Translations under genes and position numbers: made by a program
Notes under the pieces: model-generated
Databases searched by the model: none
What the model was told of the DNA's origin: nothing
The model's input: only the letters and a program-made list of their open reading frames with translations
In this document: positions 6,527 through 14,199 of the stretch, in pieces
Layout: every line of letters begins with the position of its first letter
How positions within the stretch are numbered: position 1 is the first letter of the stretch
DNA from: CAYVBN01 sp964538565
GTDB taxonomy: Bacteria > Pseudomonadota > Alphaproteobacteria > Rhizobiales > Xanthobacteraceae
Assembly (NCBI GenBank): GCA_964538565.1
Contig: CAZIGW010000308.1
Location: forward strand, 1-27,030
Reading direction: 5' to 3'
DNA length: 27,030 nt

Positions 6527-7886
6527 CTTCTGGCTGACGCCAGCGCGCAACCGGGTTCTGTACGGAGGGAGGTCGAGTTCCAAGTCATGGGATGCAGCAG
6601 GCTTCGCGGTATTCCTGGCGCAACAATGCAAGGTCCGTTTCCTGTGCGCCCGCCAGTTCCAGAACAAGATCGAGGAGTCGGTCTACACGCTGCTGAAGGT
6701 GCAGATCGAACGATTCGGCCTGCGGGATCAGTTCCGCATTCTGGACAACAAGATCATCCACAAGCGGACGGAGAGCGAGTTCCTCTTCTACGGCTTGTGG
6801 CGCCACATCGACGAGATCAAGTCGCTGGAGGGCATTGATGTCCTCTGGATTGAAGAAGCCCACAACCTGACTGAAGCGCAATGGGAGATCCTGGAGCCCA
6901 CGATCCGTAAGCAGGGCTCGCAGATTTGGGTGATCTTCAACCCGAAGCTGAGTACGGACTTCACCTACAAGCGCTTCGTGGTCAACCCGCCGCCGAACAC
7001 GGTGAAGCGGCTGATCAACTACACAGAGAATCCTTTTCTCTCCGACACGATGCTCTCGATCATCGAAGCGGCTAAGGAAGAGGACGAGGAGGCCTACGGG
7101 CATATCTACCTCGGCATTCCGAGGGATGATGACGACGCGTCGATCATCAAGCGCTCGTGGCTGATGGCCGCTCTAGATGCGCACAAAACCCTCGGCATCA
7201 CGCCTGCCGGATCTAGGCGCATTGGCTTCGACGTAGCCGACAGCGGTTCGGATGAATGCGCCCAGGTCTTCGCGCATGGCTCGTTGGCCAAATGGTCGGA
7301 TAAGTGGAAAGCCAGGGAAGACGAGCTTCTCAAGTCGGCCACTCGGGTTTGGGATGAGGCCAGGAAACGCGATGCGCTGATCACCTACGACTCGATTGGG
7401 GTGGGCGCGGGGTGCGGGGCCAAGTTCAACGAGCTCAACGCCGCGCGCAAGGATGGGGCCTCGGTGCTCCATTCGAAGTTCAACGCTGGCGGGGCGATCT
7501 GGAAACCCGAGGCGATCTACTCGCACGGCACCAAGAACAAGGACATGTTCGCCAACATCAAGGCCCAGGCCTGGTGGTTGGTGGCTGACCGGCTGCGCAA
7601 CACCTACAACGCCGTGAAAAACGGCCACCAGTTCGATGTGGACGAGATGATCTTCATCGACAGTGCCATGCCAAATCTCGACCAGCTGATCGACGAACTG
7701 GCCACGCCCAAGCGCGACTACGACAACCTCGGTCGCGTGAAGGTTGAGAGCAAGAAGGACTTGGCCAATCCCAAGCGAGAGGGAGGGCCTATCCCATCAC
7801 CCAACCTGGCGGACGCCTTCATCATGGCATTCGCGCCCGGCCAGCAGCCGATGCGCATCAACCCGGACTTGTTGAAACGAGCATGA
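6486..7886 (+). CDS. terL: Terminase large subunit (ATPase-nuclease DNA packaging motor)
   Basis: PBSX/XtmB-like large terminase of 466 aa that powers DNA translocation and cuts concatemers. The ATPase domain shows a Walker A variant GGRSSSKS (residues 27-34), Walker B IDVLWIEEAH (117-126) and a coupling-like WVIFNPK. The RNase H-like nuclease domain has three candidate acidic residues: Asp249 in IGFDVADSG, Asp302 in ITYDSIGVGAG, and Asp443 in LADAFIMAFAP. ATG 6486 lies inside the small subunit gene with no good binding site, so translation is probably coupled. Full length and intact. Confidence 0.95.
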   Translation: MQESLPSLNPVLRDFWLTPARNRVLYGGRSSSKSWDAAGFAVFLAQQCKVRFLCARQFQNKIEESVYTLLKVQIERFGLRDQFRILDNKIIHKRTESEFLFYGLWRHIDEIKSLEGIDVLWIEEAHNLTEAQWEILEPTIRKQGSQIWVIFNPKLSTDFTYKRFVVNPPPNTVKRLINYTENPFLSDTMLSIIEAAKEEDEEAYGHIYLGIPRDDDDASIIKRSWLMAALDAHKTLGITPAGSRRIGFDVADSGSDECAQVFAHGSLAKWSDKWKAREDELLKSATRVWDEARKRDALITYDSIGVGAGCGAKFNELNAARKDGASVLHSKFNAGGAIWKPEAIYSHGTKNKDMFANIKAQAWWLVADRLRNTYNAVKNGHQFDVDEMIFIDSAMPNLDQLIDELATPKRDYDNLGRVKVESKKDLANPKREGGPIPSPNLADAFIMAFAPGQQPMRINPDLLKRA

Positions 7887-9382
7887 ACATCCTGAACCTC
7901 TTCCGCCGCCGCGCTGAGCCTATCGCCACGCCGGCGGAGAAGGAACGGATGCGCATCAACTCGATGGTCCTGGCAAAGGCCATGGAGACCACCAGCCCGG
8001 CGCTGAAGCGTATCGATCTGATGCCATATGAGCCGCCGGCTGGTGTGGTTCCTGCTGCGCAGCTGAAAGCCGTCATGGCCATGGACGCCACGCCCTACGA
8101 CTACCTGAACCTGACCGGCTTTAGTGGTGGCTTTCCAGGTTATCCCTACCTGGCCGACCTCTCCCAGCGTGCCGAGTACCGCAAGATGGTCTCGCGCCTG
8201 GCGGAGGAGATGACTCGGAAGTGGATCGAACTGAAGACCATCGGTGACGACGACAAGTCGGACAAGGTGGCTCAGCTCAACGATGCCCTGGAACGCTACA
8301 AGGTCCGCGAGCTGTTCAAGGAAGCCGCCGAAGATGACGGCTACTTCGGCCGTGGGCAGCTGTACATCGAGGTGAAGGCGCCTCAGGGAACGGTTGCATC
8401 GGACGATCCGTTGGAGCTTTCTTCGCCGCTGTTCCTGGCTAAGGAGAAGATCGCCAAAGGCTCCTTGGTGGCCCTGCGCAAGGTCGAAGCCGTTTGGACC
8501 TATCCAGGCGTGTACCAAAGCACCAACCCCCTGAAGGCCGACTACTACAAGCCTCAGGAATGGTTCGTCATGGGCCAGACCGTGCACCGCTCGCGCATGC
8601 TGATGTTCGTCAGCCGCGAAGTGCCGGACATGCTCAAGGCGGCGTACAACTTCGGCGGCCTCTCGCTGAGCCAGATCGCTGAGCCTTACGTGAACAACTG
8701 GCTGCGCACGCGCAACAGCGTGGGTGATCTGGTGCACAGCTTCAGCCTGTCGATCCTGAAGACCAACATGCAGGCCACGCTGAGTGGCGCGGCCGATCCG
8801 AGCCTGTTCATGCGGGCGGACCTGTTCAACCAGGTGCGCGACAACCGCGGACTGATGTTGGTGGACAAGGAAGACGAGGAAGTCGAACAGATCAACACCC
8901 CGTTGTCGGGTGTGCATGAGCTCCAGGCTCAGGCCCAGGAGCAAATGGCCTCGGTTTCAGGCATTCCTCTGGTTGTGCTGCTTGGGATCACTCCAAGCGG
9001 CCTGAACGCCTCCAGCGAAGGTGAGATTCGCGTCTTCTACGACTACGTGAAAGGACAGCAGGTCAGTATCTTCAAGGACAATCTCAAGAAGGTGCTGGAC
9101 ATCATCCAGCTTTCCGAGTTCGGCGAGATCGATCCAGACATCACCTTCGAATTCGTGCCGCTGTACGAGATGAGCAAGAAGGAGTTGTCCGAGATCCGCA
9201 AGGCTGATGCCGATACCGATGCCGTCTACATCGACCACGGAGTACTTGGGCCTGAGGATGTGCGCGAGCGCCTCGCATCTGATCCAGACAGCCCCTACCA
9301 CGCCCTGGAACTGAGCGATGACTTCGATGCGGAAGAAGAGCCGGACGAAGACGCCGCGGACTCTGCGGCAGGTTCGTCCTAA
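7883..9382 (+). CDS. Portal protein (DUF1073-type)
   Basis: A 499-residue protein of the DUF1073 portal group, forming the dodecameric ring at the capsid vertex through which DNA passes. Features are a basic amphipathic start (FRRRAEP), a mixed core with QRAEYRKMVSRLAEEMTRKW, a long stem-like helical portion around residues 315-365 (ELQAQAQEQMASVSG, LLGITPSGLNASSEGEIR), and an acidic disordered C-terminus (EEEPDEDAADSAAG). ATGA overlap with the terminase gene. Position between terminase and MuF protein agrees. Databases sometimes label this family with the anti-CBASS Acb1 name; I see no such catalytic motif here. Confidence 0.88.
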   Translation: MNILNLFRRRAEPIATPAEKERMRINSMVLAKAMETTSPALKRIDLMPYEPPAGVVPAAQLKAVMAMDATPYDYLNLTGFSGGFPGYPYLADLSQRAEYRKMVSRLAEEMTRKWIELKTIGDDDKSDKVAQLNDALERYKVRELFKEAAEDDGYFGRGQLYIEVKAPQGTVASDDPLELSSPLFLAKEKIAKGSLVALRKVEAVWTYPGVYQSTNPLKADYYKPQEWFVMGQTVHRSRMLMFVSREVPDMLKAAYNFGGLSLSQIAEPYVNNWLRTRNSVGDLVHSFSLSILKTNMQATLSGAADPSLFMRADLFNQVRDNRGLMLVDKEDEEVEQINTPLSGVHELQAQAQEQMASVSGIPLVVLLGITPSGLNASSEGEIRVFYDYVKGQQVSIFKDNLKKVLDIIQLSEFGEIDPDITFEFVPLYEMSKKELSEIRKADADTDAVYIDHGVLGPEDVRERLASDPDSPYHALELSDDFDAEEEPDEDAADSAAGSS

Positions 9383-10121
9383 CGCCGGCATCCGCGCCTG
9401 GTACCAGAGGCAGCTGGATGATGCGATCGACGACATGCAGAACTCGGTCGTGTACTGGCTGAAGGCTGCCTACCGCGACACGCCATTCGCTCAGGACGCC
9501 AACCCGGCAACGGTGATGCGTGACGCCATGCGCCGCCTTACCCAGCGCTGGGAGCGTCACTTCGATGTGATGGCCGATAAGCTGGCCCGGCGGTTCGCGG
9601 ACAAATCGCTGAACGCCTCGGACGTTTCGCTCAGTTCCTCGCTGAAGGACATGGGCTTCACCGTCCAGTTCAAGATGACGGAACCCATGCGCACGGCCTA
9701 CCAGGGCGTGATCAACGAGAACGTCAACCTGATCCGCAGCATCCCCGAGCAGTATCTGACCCAGGTCGAAACCCTGGTGATGCAATCGGTGCAGCGTGGA
9801 CGCGACCTCGGCACGCTGTCACAGGAGCTGCAGAAGCGGCTTGGCGTGACCAAGCGCCGGGCTGCCTTCATCGCACTCGATCAAAATAACAAAGTGACCA
9901 GTGCTCTCACCGCTGTAAGGCAAAAGGAACTTGGAATAACTCGCGGCATTTGGCGACATTCGCACGCGGGAAAAGAGCCAAGGCCGTCGCATGTCGCCGC
10001 CGATGGTAAAGAGTTCAATTTAAGCGAAGGCATGTTCCTTGACGGTGAATGGGTTATGCCAGGAGAAGCTCCGCGCTGCCGCTGCACATGGAGCGCAGTC
10101 ATTGAGGGTTTTGGCGTATAA
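9327..10121 (+). CDS. MuF-like phage head morphogenesis protein
   Basis: A 264-residue minor head protein of the Mu gpF group, packaged in the procapsid with the portal. The C-terminal signature is clear: RGIWRHSHAGKEPRPSH, then GMFLDGEWVMPGEAPRCRCTW. The start is ATG 9327 or ATG 9318, either way inside the portal gene (overlap 56-65 bases). From about 9883 to the stop, base composition and codon choice change visibly: AAA, AAT, ATA and ATT codons become common after a strongly GC-ending upstream part. That matches the downstream HNH gene and suggests replacement of the 3' end together with the endonuclease. The reading frame is intact. Confidence 0.88.
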   Translation: MRKKSRTKTPRTLRQVRPNAGIRAWYQRQLDDAIDDMQNSVVYWLKAAYRDTPFAQDANPATVMRDAMRRLTQRWERHFDVMADKLARRFADKSLNASDVSLSSSLKDMGFTVQFKMTEPMRTAYQGVINENVNLIRSIPEQYLTQVETLVMQSVQRGRDLGTLSQELQKRLGVTKRRAAFIALDQNNKVTSALTAVRQKELGITRGIWRHSHAGKEPRPSHVAADGKEFNLSEGMFLDGEWVMPGEAPRCRCTWSAVIEGFGV

Positions 10122-10129
10122 TTGACGTC

Positions 10130-10180
10130 GACAGGATAGGGCGGCCACCCGAAAAACCAGTTCCCTGCTGGCTTCCTGTC
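10130..10180 (+). other. Structured RNA segment upstream of the HNH gene
   Basis: GACAGGA (10130-10136) pairs perfectly with TCCTGTC (10174-10180). Between them are a weak GGG/CCC hairpin (10139-10150) and CCAG/CTGG (10157-10160 with 10168-10171), giving a possible three-way junction. It lies in the 90-base gap between the MuF stop and the HNH start. Role unknown; no known riboswitch or intron core is recognised. Confidence 0.4.
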
Positions 10181-10194
10181 TCCTTCATAGGGGA

Positions 10195-10214
10195 TTAGCC
10201 GAGGGGGCTAAATG
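10195..10214 (+). promoter_or_regulatory. Hairpin enclosing the HNH ribosome binding site
   Basis: TTAGCC (10195-10200) and GGCTAA (10206-10211) form a 6-bp stem whose loop and 3' arm hold the GAGGGGG binding site, and the ATG at 10212 follows immediately. In RNA this would limit ribosome access to the HNH gene, as is known for some mobile endonuclease genes of phage T4. Confidence 0.55.
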
Positions 10215-10781
10215 AAGACGTGCACAAAGTGCGGCGTTAGCAAGCCGCGTAGTGAATTCAGCAAAGACAAATACAAGCCTGATGGACTTTGCGTTAGATG
10301 CAAAACCTGCAGGCGAAGCCATTATCTGAACAACGCTCAATATGAGAGCGAACGACAGATGGCTTACTGGCACGCTAATCGAGACAGATACCGAGAAACC
10401 AGTGCGGCTTACTATCAGGCTAAAAAGCCAGAATACAAGCGCCGCGCTCGGGAGTGGTATCTGGAAAATACCGAGCTAGTCGCTGCGAATAGCAGAAGCT
10501 GGCGCGAAAAGAATAGAGAAAGGGTTGCAGGGTATTCTCACAAGAGAAGAGAGATAGAGCGCCGAGCAACCCCCACATGGGCAAACATGCCTTTGATTGA
10601 AAAGGCATACGAGGACGCAAAGCTGATTAGCGAGAAATCAGGCGTACCTCATTGCGTAGACCATATCGTTCCATTGCAGTCAGATTTAGTTTGCGGCCTT
10701 CACTGCGAACAGAATCTGCAGATCATCACGATATCGGCGAATGCGTCGAAGTCGAACGTCTCATGGCCTGATATGCCATGA
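10212..10781 (+). CDS. Free-standing HNH endonuclease (probable homing enzyme)
   Basis: A 189-residue HNH nuclease. The N-terminus has a CxxC...CxxC zinc module (C4, C7, C27, C30, plus C33). The middle is an arginine-rich helical region with repeated Tyr/Arg/Asn-rich segments, likely DNA-contacting. The C-terminus carries the HNH core with D150-H151 in CVDHIVPLQ and downstream NLQIIT and NASKSN. Codons are clearly more AT-rich than the flanking structural genes. It interrupts the usual MuF-protease gene order without disrupting either gene, typical of mobile free-standing homing endonucleases. Its cut site cannot be read from the sequence; the MuF 3' end is the likely neighbourhood. Confidence 0.88.
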   Translation: MKTCTKCGVSKPRSEFSKDKYKPDGLCVRCKTCRRSHYLNNAQYESERQMAYWHANRDRYRETSAAYYQAKKPEYKRRAREWYLENTELVAANSRSWREKNRERVAGYSHKRREIERRATPTWANMPLIEKAYEDAKLISEKSGVPHCVDHIVPLQSDLVCGLHCEQNLQIITISANASKSNVSWPDMP

Positions 10782-10806
10782 GCGCCGGCCGCCCAACCAA
10801 ACCAAG

Positions 10807-10827
10807 ACCCGCTCCGGCGGGTTTTTT
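10807..10827 (+). terminator. Rho-independent terminator inside the late operon
   Basis: ACCCGC (10807-10812), loop TCCG, GCGGGT (10817-10822), then an unbroken T run to 10827. It is a textbook intrinsic terminator between the HNH gene and the protease gene. Because capsid and tail genes lie downstream with no evident new promoter, late transcripts must read through it, at least partly. Confidence 0.85.
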
Positions 10828-10845
10828 ATTGCCCGGAGAAAAGTG

Positions 10846-12342
10846 ATGCCCCTCAAGAAAGGCAGTTCCGAGGCTGACATCTCGGCCAACATCGCGGAGC
10901 TGATCCGGGCTGGCCATCCTCGCGAGCAGGCTGCGGCGATCGCGTATCGCGTCGCTGGCGTGGATGAAGCAAGTCCTATGCGTCCGGCCTACGCTGCCGA
11001 CATGAGCGACGAGGACTGGACGAACCTGGTCGATCTCTTCGCGAAGTGGGTGGGTGAGGAAAGCAAAGAGCCCGAGCACGCCCAGGACCTGCTCACGGAA
11101 GGCCTCCAGCGCGCGCGTGGTGAGCGAATTGCCTTCGACCGCGCCACGGTGCGCCGGATAGACGCTGACGGCCGCATGCATGTCTCTGTAAGCCCGATCA
11201 GCAAAGCCAATGTCTGCCCCTACTTCGGCAGGGAAATCCCTGGCGGCGAGGCGATGGGCCTGGAGCCCGAGCGCATCTATCAGCTCTACCGCGATCCTGG
11301 TGAACTGGCCAAGGGCGTTGCGACCTTCAACAACATTCCGCTGCTGAGTCGGCACATCGCCGTCAGCGCGGCTGATCCGCAGAAAGAGTTCGTGGTGGGC
11401 GCCACCGGCAGCAATGCCGAGTTCGTCGATCCCTTCCTGCGCAACAGCTTGGTCATCTGGGACGCCTCGGCCATCGCCGGTGTCCAGACCAACGAACAGC
11501 GAGAACTGTCTTCGGCGTATCGCTACGTCGCGGACATGACGCCCGGCGTTTCTCCCGAGGGCGTGCCTTACGACGGTCGCATGACCGAGATCGTGGGCAA
11601 TCACGTGGCACTGGTCCCTGTTGGCCGTGCCGGTGCTGACGTCCTCGTCAGCGACTCACTACCCGAGGAACTTACCCCTATGAAACTGAGCAAAGCCGCC
11701 GCTGCACGTGCGGCCCTTCATGCCGTCCTGCTGCCGCAGCTGGCTCAGGACAGCGCCCCGGCCGACATCCGCAAGCTGACCGCCAAGGTGACCACGGCCG
11801 AGAAATTGGCCGAGGACGCCGCCAAGGCATTCCCTGACGCCAAGATCGACGTTAAGGCCCTGACCAAGTCCATCCAGTTCGCCCTGGACGAAGCGGAAGA
11901 AGACAAGCCCGCTGAAGACGAGGACGACGAGGAGAAGGACAAGAAAGCGGCCGATGAGGATGACGAGGACAAAAAGGCCGAGGACGAAGACGACGAGAAG
12001 GACGAGCCAAAAGCAATGGACGCCGCCACCGTCGCCCTGATCCGCGCAGACGCCAAGAAGGATGCCCTGCAGGCCGTCAAGGCGCTACGTGAGGCCGAGG
12101 CTGACGTTCGTCCTCTGGTCGGCGAGATCGCCGCCATGGATAGTGCTGAGGACGTCTACCGCTTCGCCATGGACCAGCTCGGCATCGAGCACAAAGGCGT
12201 CCATCCGAGCGCCTACAAGGCCCTGATCGCCATGGCCAAGGCTAAGGGTGACAAGAAACCGGACAGCTTCGCGATGGACGCTGCCCATTCCAAGGACTTC
12301 GCCGCTCGGTTCCCGACCGCCGGCCGCGTACTGAAGGTGTGA
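10846..12342 (+). CDS. Prohead protease-scaffold fusion (DUF2213-type)
   Basis: A 498-residue protein. Residues 1-40 are the KGSS...ADISANIAELI...AIAYRVAG module that often opens phage proteins of this class. About 90-275 is the DUF2213 protease-like domain, with conserved ELSSAYRYVADMTPG and VGNHVALVPVGRAGADVL blocks containing candidate Ser and His. From about 279 on it is scaffold-like: alanine/lysine-rich helices and a very acidic low-complexity stretch (bases 11890-12012). GGAG at 10835-10838 and the conserved N-terminus favour ATG 10846; the frame is open upstream to 10741 but that overlaps the HNH gene and the terminator. The position before cement and capsid genes fits. Confidence 0.85.
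   Translation: MPLKKGSSEADISANIAELIRAGHPREQAAAIAYRVAGVDEASPMRPAYAADMSDEDWTNLVDLFAKWVGEESKEPEHAQDLLTEGLQRARGERIAFDRATVRRIDADGRMHVSVSPISKANVCPYFGREIPGGEAMGLEPERIYQLYRDPGELAKGVATFNNIPLLSRHIAVSAADPQKEFVVGATGSNAEFVDPFLRNSLVIWDASAIAGVQTNEQRELSSAYRYVADMTPGVSPEGVPYDGRMTEIVGNHVALVPVGRAGADVLVSDSLPEELTPMKLSKAAAARAALHAVLLPQLAQDSAPADIRKLTAKVTTAEKLAEDAAKAFPDAKIDVKALTKSIQFALDEAEEDKPAEDEDDEEKDKKAADEDDEDKKAEDEDDEKDEPKAMDAATVALIRADAKKDALQAVKALREAEADVRPLVGEIAAMDSAEDVYRFAMDQLGIEHKGVHPSAYKALIAMAKAKGDKKPDSFAMDAAHSKDFAARFPTAGRVLKV
11680..12342 (+). CDS. Probable nested scaffold protein from an in-frame internal start
   Basis: Within the protease-scaffold gene, GAGGAA at 11665-11670 precedes an in-frame ATG at 11680 by 9 bases. 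The resulting 220-residue product starts MKLSKAAAARAALHAVLL and contains only the scaffold-like part: helical, acidic low-complexity (EDEDDEEKDKK and similar), and a C-terminal helical domain. The lambda C/Nu3 genes use exactly this nested arrangement. The site falls at the boundary between protease and scaffold regions. Use of this start is inferred from sequence only. Confidence 0.5.
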   Translation: MKLSKAAAARAALHAVLLPQLAQDSAPADIRKLTAKVTTAEKLAEDAAKAFPDAKIDVKALTKSIQFALDEAEEDKPAEDEDDEEKDKKAADEDDEDKKAEDEDDEKDEPKAMDAATVALIRADAKKDALQAVKALREAEADVRPLVGEIAAMDSAEDVYRFAMDQLGIEHKGVHPSAYKALIAMAKAKGDKKPDSFAMDAAHSKDFAARFPTAGRVLKV

Positions 12343-12346
12343 TGCC

Positions 12347-12826
12347 ATGGGCTTCCAAACCACTGTGAACCAATATCCGGCGCCTGCTGTAGAGGGCGAT
12401 TTCGCTTCCGCCAACCCGCGCGCCTCGGTCCTGCCGAGCGATGGCGTCATGGTCGCCGCTTCCGGCGGGGTGACCGTCGGCCGCTTTGCCTGGGTATCGG
12501 GCAATACCGTCAGCAATGCTGGCTCCGGCGTTCCGGCAGGCTTCATTCATCGCGACCATCAGGCGCTGAACTTCAACCTGCTCAGCGAAGCCACCATGGT
12601 GATCCCGCAGGGCTTTGCCGTAACCGTGCACAACCAGGGCGATTTCTGGGCACGCTCCGCGACCATCGCCACTGTCGGGCAGAAAGTCTTTGCCTCGAAC
12701 ACCGACGGCACCATCAAGACCGACGCCGCGGGCGCCACTGTCGCCGGCTTCACCGAAACCAAGTGGTCCGTGGCCAGCGCTGGCGCTGCCAACGAACTGA
12801 TCAAAATCTCCAGCTGGGTACTCTGA
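12347..12826 (+). CDS. Capsid cement/decoration protein (structural cement Gp24-like)
   Basis: A 159-residue beta-rich protein that probably binds the outside of the capsid and stabilises it. The sequence VNQYPAPAVEGDFASANPR, then GGVTVGRFAWV, VPAGFIHRDHQALN, and MVIPQGFAVTVHNQGDFW is the pattern of phage cement proteins encoded immediately before DUF2184 capsids. It starts 5 bases after the protease-scaffold stop and ends 3 bases before the capsid start, with consistent GC-rich codons. A decoration role follows from family and position. Confidence 0.82.
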   Translation: MGFQTTVNQYPAPAVEGDFASANPRASVLPSDGVMVAASGGVTVGRFAWVSGNTVSNAGSGVPAGFIHRDHQALNFNLLSEATMVIPQGFAVTVHNQGDFWARSATIATVGQKVFASNTDGTIKTDAAGATVAGFTETKWSVASAGAANELIKISSWVL

Positions 12827-12828
12827 CC

Positions 12829-13866
12829 ATGGATATCCGTTCCGATCTGCACAAGCTCGCCTTCGACTACGGCGTGCACTTCATGGACACCGTGCGTGCC
12901 TACCTGGCTGACGGTGTTCGCACCGACTACAACATCGCCATGGACGCCCAGCCCGGCCTGGTGACCGTCAGCAACTCCGGCATCCCGGCCTACCTGGCGA
13001 ACTACCTCGATCCGGAGCTGATCCAAGTGCTGGTCACTCCGATGAAGGCTGCCCAGATCTTCGGCGAGGCCAAGAAGGGCGACTGGACCACCATGTCCAG
13101 CCAGTTCCCGGTCGTGGAATCCACGGGTGAAGTCGACACCTACGGCGACTTCAGCAACGCCGGCCAGTCCTCGGCCAACGTCAACTGGGTTCCGCGCCAG
13201 TCCTACCACTTCCAGACCGTCACCCAATGGGGTGAGCGCGAGCTGGAGATGATGGGCCTGGGCCGCATCGACTATGCGGCTCGCCTGAACATCGCCAGCG
13301 CCCTGACCATCAATAAAGCGCTGAACAAGATGTACTTCTTCGGCGTGTCGGGCATCCAGAACTATGGTGCCCTGAACGATCCGAACCTGAGCACTCCGGT
13401 TCAGCCGCTGGCTACCGGCACTGGCTCCAGCCGCCTGTGGGCGGACAAGGACGGCCAGCAGGTCTACGACGACATCAGCCAAGTGCTGTACAAGCAGCTG
13501 CAGGCCCAGCTGAAAGGGCTGGTCGAGCGCGACGTGCGCATGACGCTGACCATGTCGCCGACTGCCGAGGTCAACCTGACCAAGACCAACCAGTACAACG
13601 TCAACGTCACCGATCAGCTGAAGAAGAACTTCCCCAGCCTGCGCATCGAGACCGCTGTCGAGTACAGCACCACCTCCGGTGAGCTGGTTCAGCTGATCGT
13701 CGACGAGATCGAAGGCCAATCGACCGCCTACGCCGCCTTCACCGAGAAGATGCGTGCGCACCCGGTCAAGGTCGGTCTGTCGTCCTTCAAGCAGAAGAAA
13801 TCCGCCGGCGGCTGGGGCACCATCATCCGCCGTCCTGTCGCCATCGCTCAGATGCTGGGGGTGTAA
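12829..13866 (+). CDS. Major capsid protein (DUF2184-type)
   Basis: A 345-residue shell protein with HK97-like fold predicted by family. Recognisable parts are a helical N-terminus (residues 1-40), the SGIPAYLANYLDPELIQVL segment, a WTTMSSQFPVVESTGEVDTYGD stretch, and a C-terminal GGWGTIIRRPVAIAQM. Codon bias is the most extreme of the window (almost all G/C-ending), as for a highly expressed gene. ATG 12829 follows the cement gene closely; the upstream open frame to 12763 is overlap. No protease cleavage site is obvious at the N-terminus. Confidence 0.9.
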   Translation: MDIRSDLHKLAFDYGVHFMDTVRAYLADGVRTDYNIAMDAQPGLVTVSNSGIPAYLANYLDPELIQVLVTPMKAAQIFGEAKKGDWTTMSSQFPVVESTGEVDTYGDFSNAGQSSANVNWVPRQSYHFQTVTQWGERELEMMGLGRIDYAARLNIASALTINKALNKMYFFGVSGIQNYGALNDPNLSTPVQPLATGTGSSRLWADKDGQQVYDDISQVLYKQLQAQLKGLVERDVRMTLTMSPTAEVNLTKTNQYNVNVTDQLKKNFPSLRIETAVEYSTTSGELVQLIVDEIEGQSTAYAAFTEKMRAHPVKVGLSSFKQKKSAGGWGTIIRRPVAIAQMLGV

Positions 13867-13869
13867 TCC

Positions 13870-14196
13870 ATGGCAACCGTAATCGTAGGCTGCAAACTCC
13901 CCCATGGCCTTCACGCCGAACTGGGTGGCAAGGTCGTCACCCTGGCCGGCTCCAATAGCTCCAGTATCATCGGCGGCTTCGGCATCACCCGTGATGTCGA
14001 CAAGGACTTCATCGAGGGTTGGCTGAAGGCCGAGGCGAAGAATCCCATCGTCGCCAATGGCCTGGTGTTCATCGCTGGCAGCGAGCGTGAGGCCGAGAAG
14101 GCTGTGGCTGAGCGTGAGCGTGAAGCTAACGGCTTCGAAGGCATCGATCCCAAGAAGCCCGGGAAAGACCTGAAGCCGGCAGAAGCCGAGGAGTAA
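13870..14196 (+). CDS. Hypothetical head-region protein (108 aa)
   Basis: A 108-residue protein of unknown function between capsid and connector genes. The N-terminal half is beta-rich (ATVIVGCKLPHGLHAELGG, VVTLAGS) and includes GGFGITRDVDKDFIEGWL; the C-terminal third is a charged helix full of Glu/Lys/Arg (SEREAEKAVAERERE). A G-rich tract at 13857-13862 precedes ATG 13870. Similar small genes follow capsid genes in related phages. A minor head or head-completion role is guessed from position. Confidence 0.75.
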   Translation: MATVIVGCKLPHGLHAELGGKVVTLAGSNSSSIIGGFGITRDVDKDFIEGWLKAEAKNPIVANGLVFIAGSEREAEKAVAEREREANGFEGIDPKKPGKDLKPAEAEE

Positions 14197-14199
14197 GCC

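Noticed and set aside
7718..8944. Minus-strand open frame of 408 codons opposite the portal gene
   Set aside because: Shadow of the portal coding sequence; composition (His/Arg/Gln/Val rich) is typical of antisense translation in GC-rich genes.
7883..9382. Portal protein as an anti-CBASS Acb1 enzyme
   Set aside because: The family name sometimes carries this label, but the full-length sequence is a portal with the right neighbours, and I see no paired HxT/HxS-type phosphodiesterase motif or extra domain.
10117..10122. TATAAT as a -10 promoter box before the HNH gene
   Set aside because: No -35-like sequence lies 16-18 bases upstream (10094-10099 reads CGCAGT). The hexamer arises from the MuF stop codon context in an AT-richer segment.
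10122..10845. HNH region as a group I intron or intein
   Set aside because: The MuF gene is complete upstream and the protease gene complete downstream, no split exon is seen, and no intein end motifs are present. A free-standing endonuclease explains the data.
11890..12012. GA-rich repetitive DNA as a tandem repeat or mobile element
   Set aside because: It is in-frame low-complexity coding sequence for an acidic Glu/Asp/Lys scaffold region, with no regular repeat unit.
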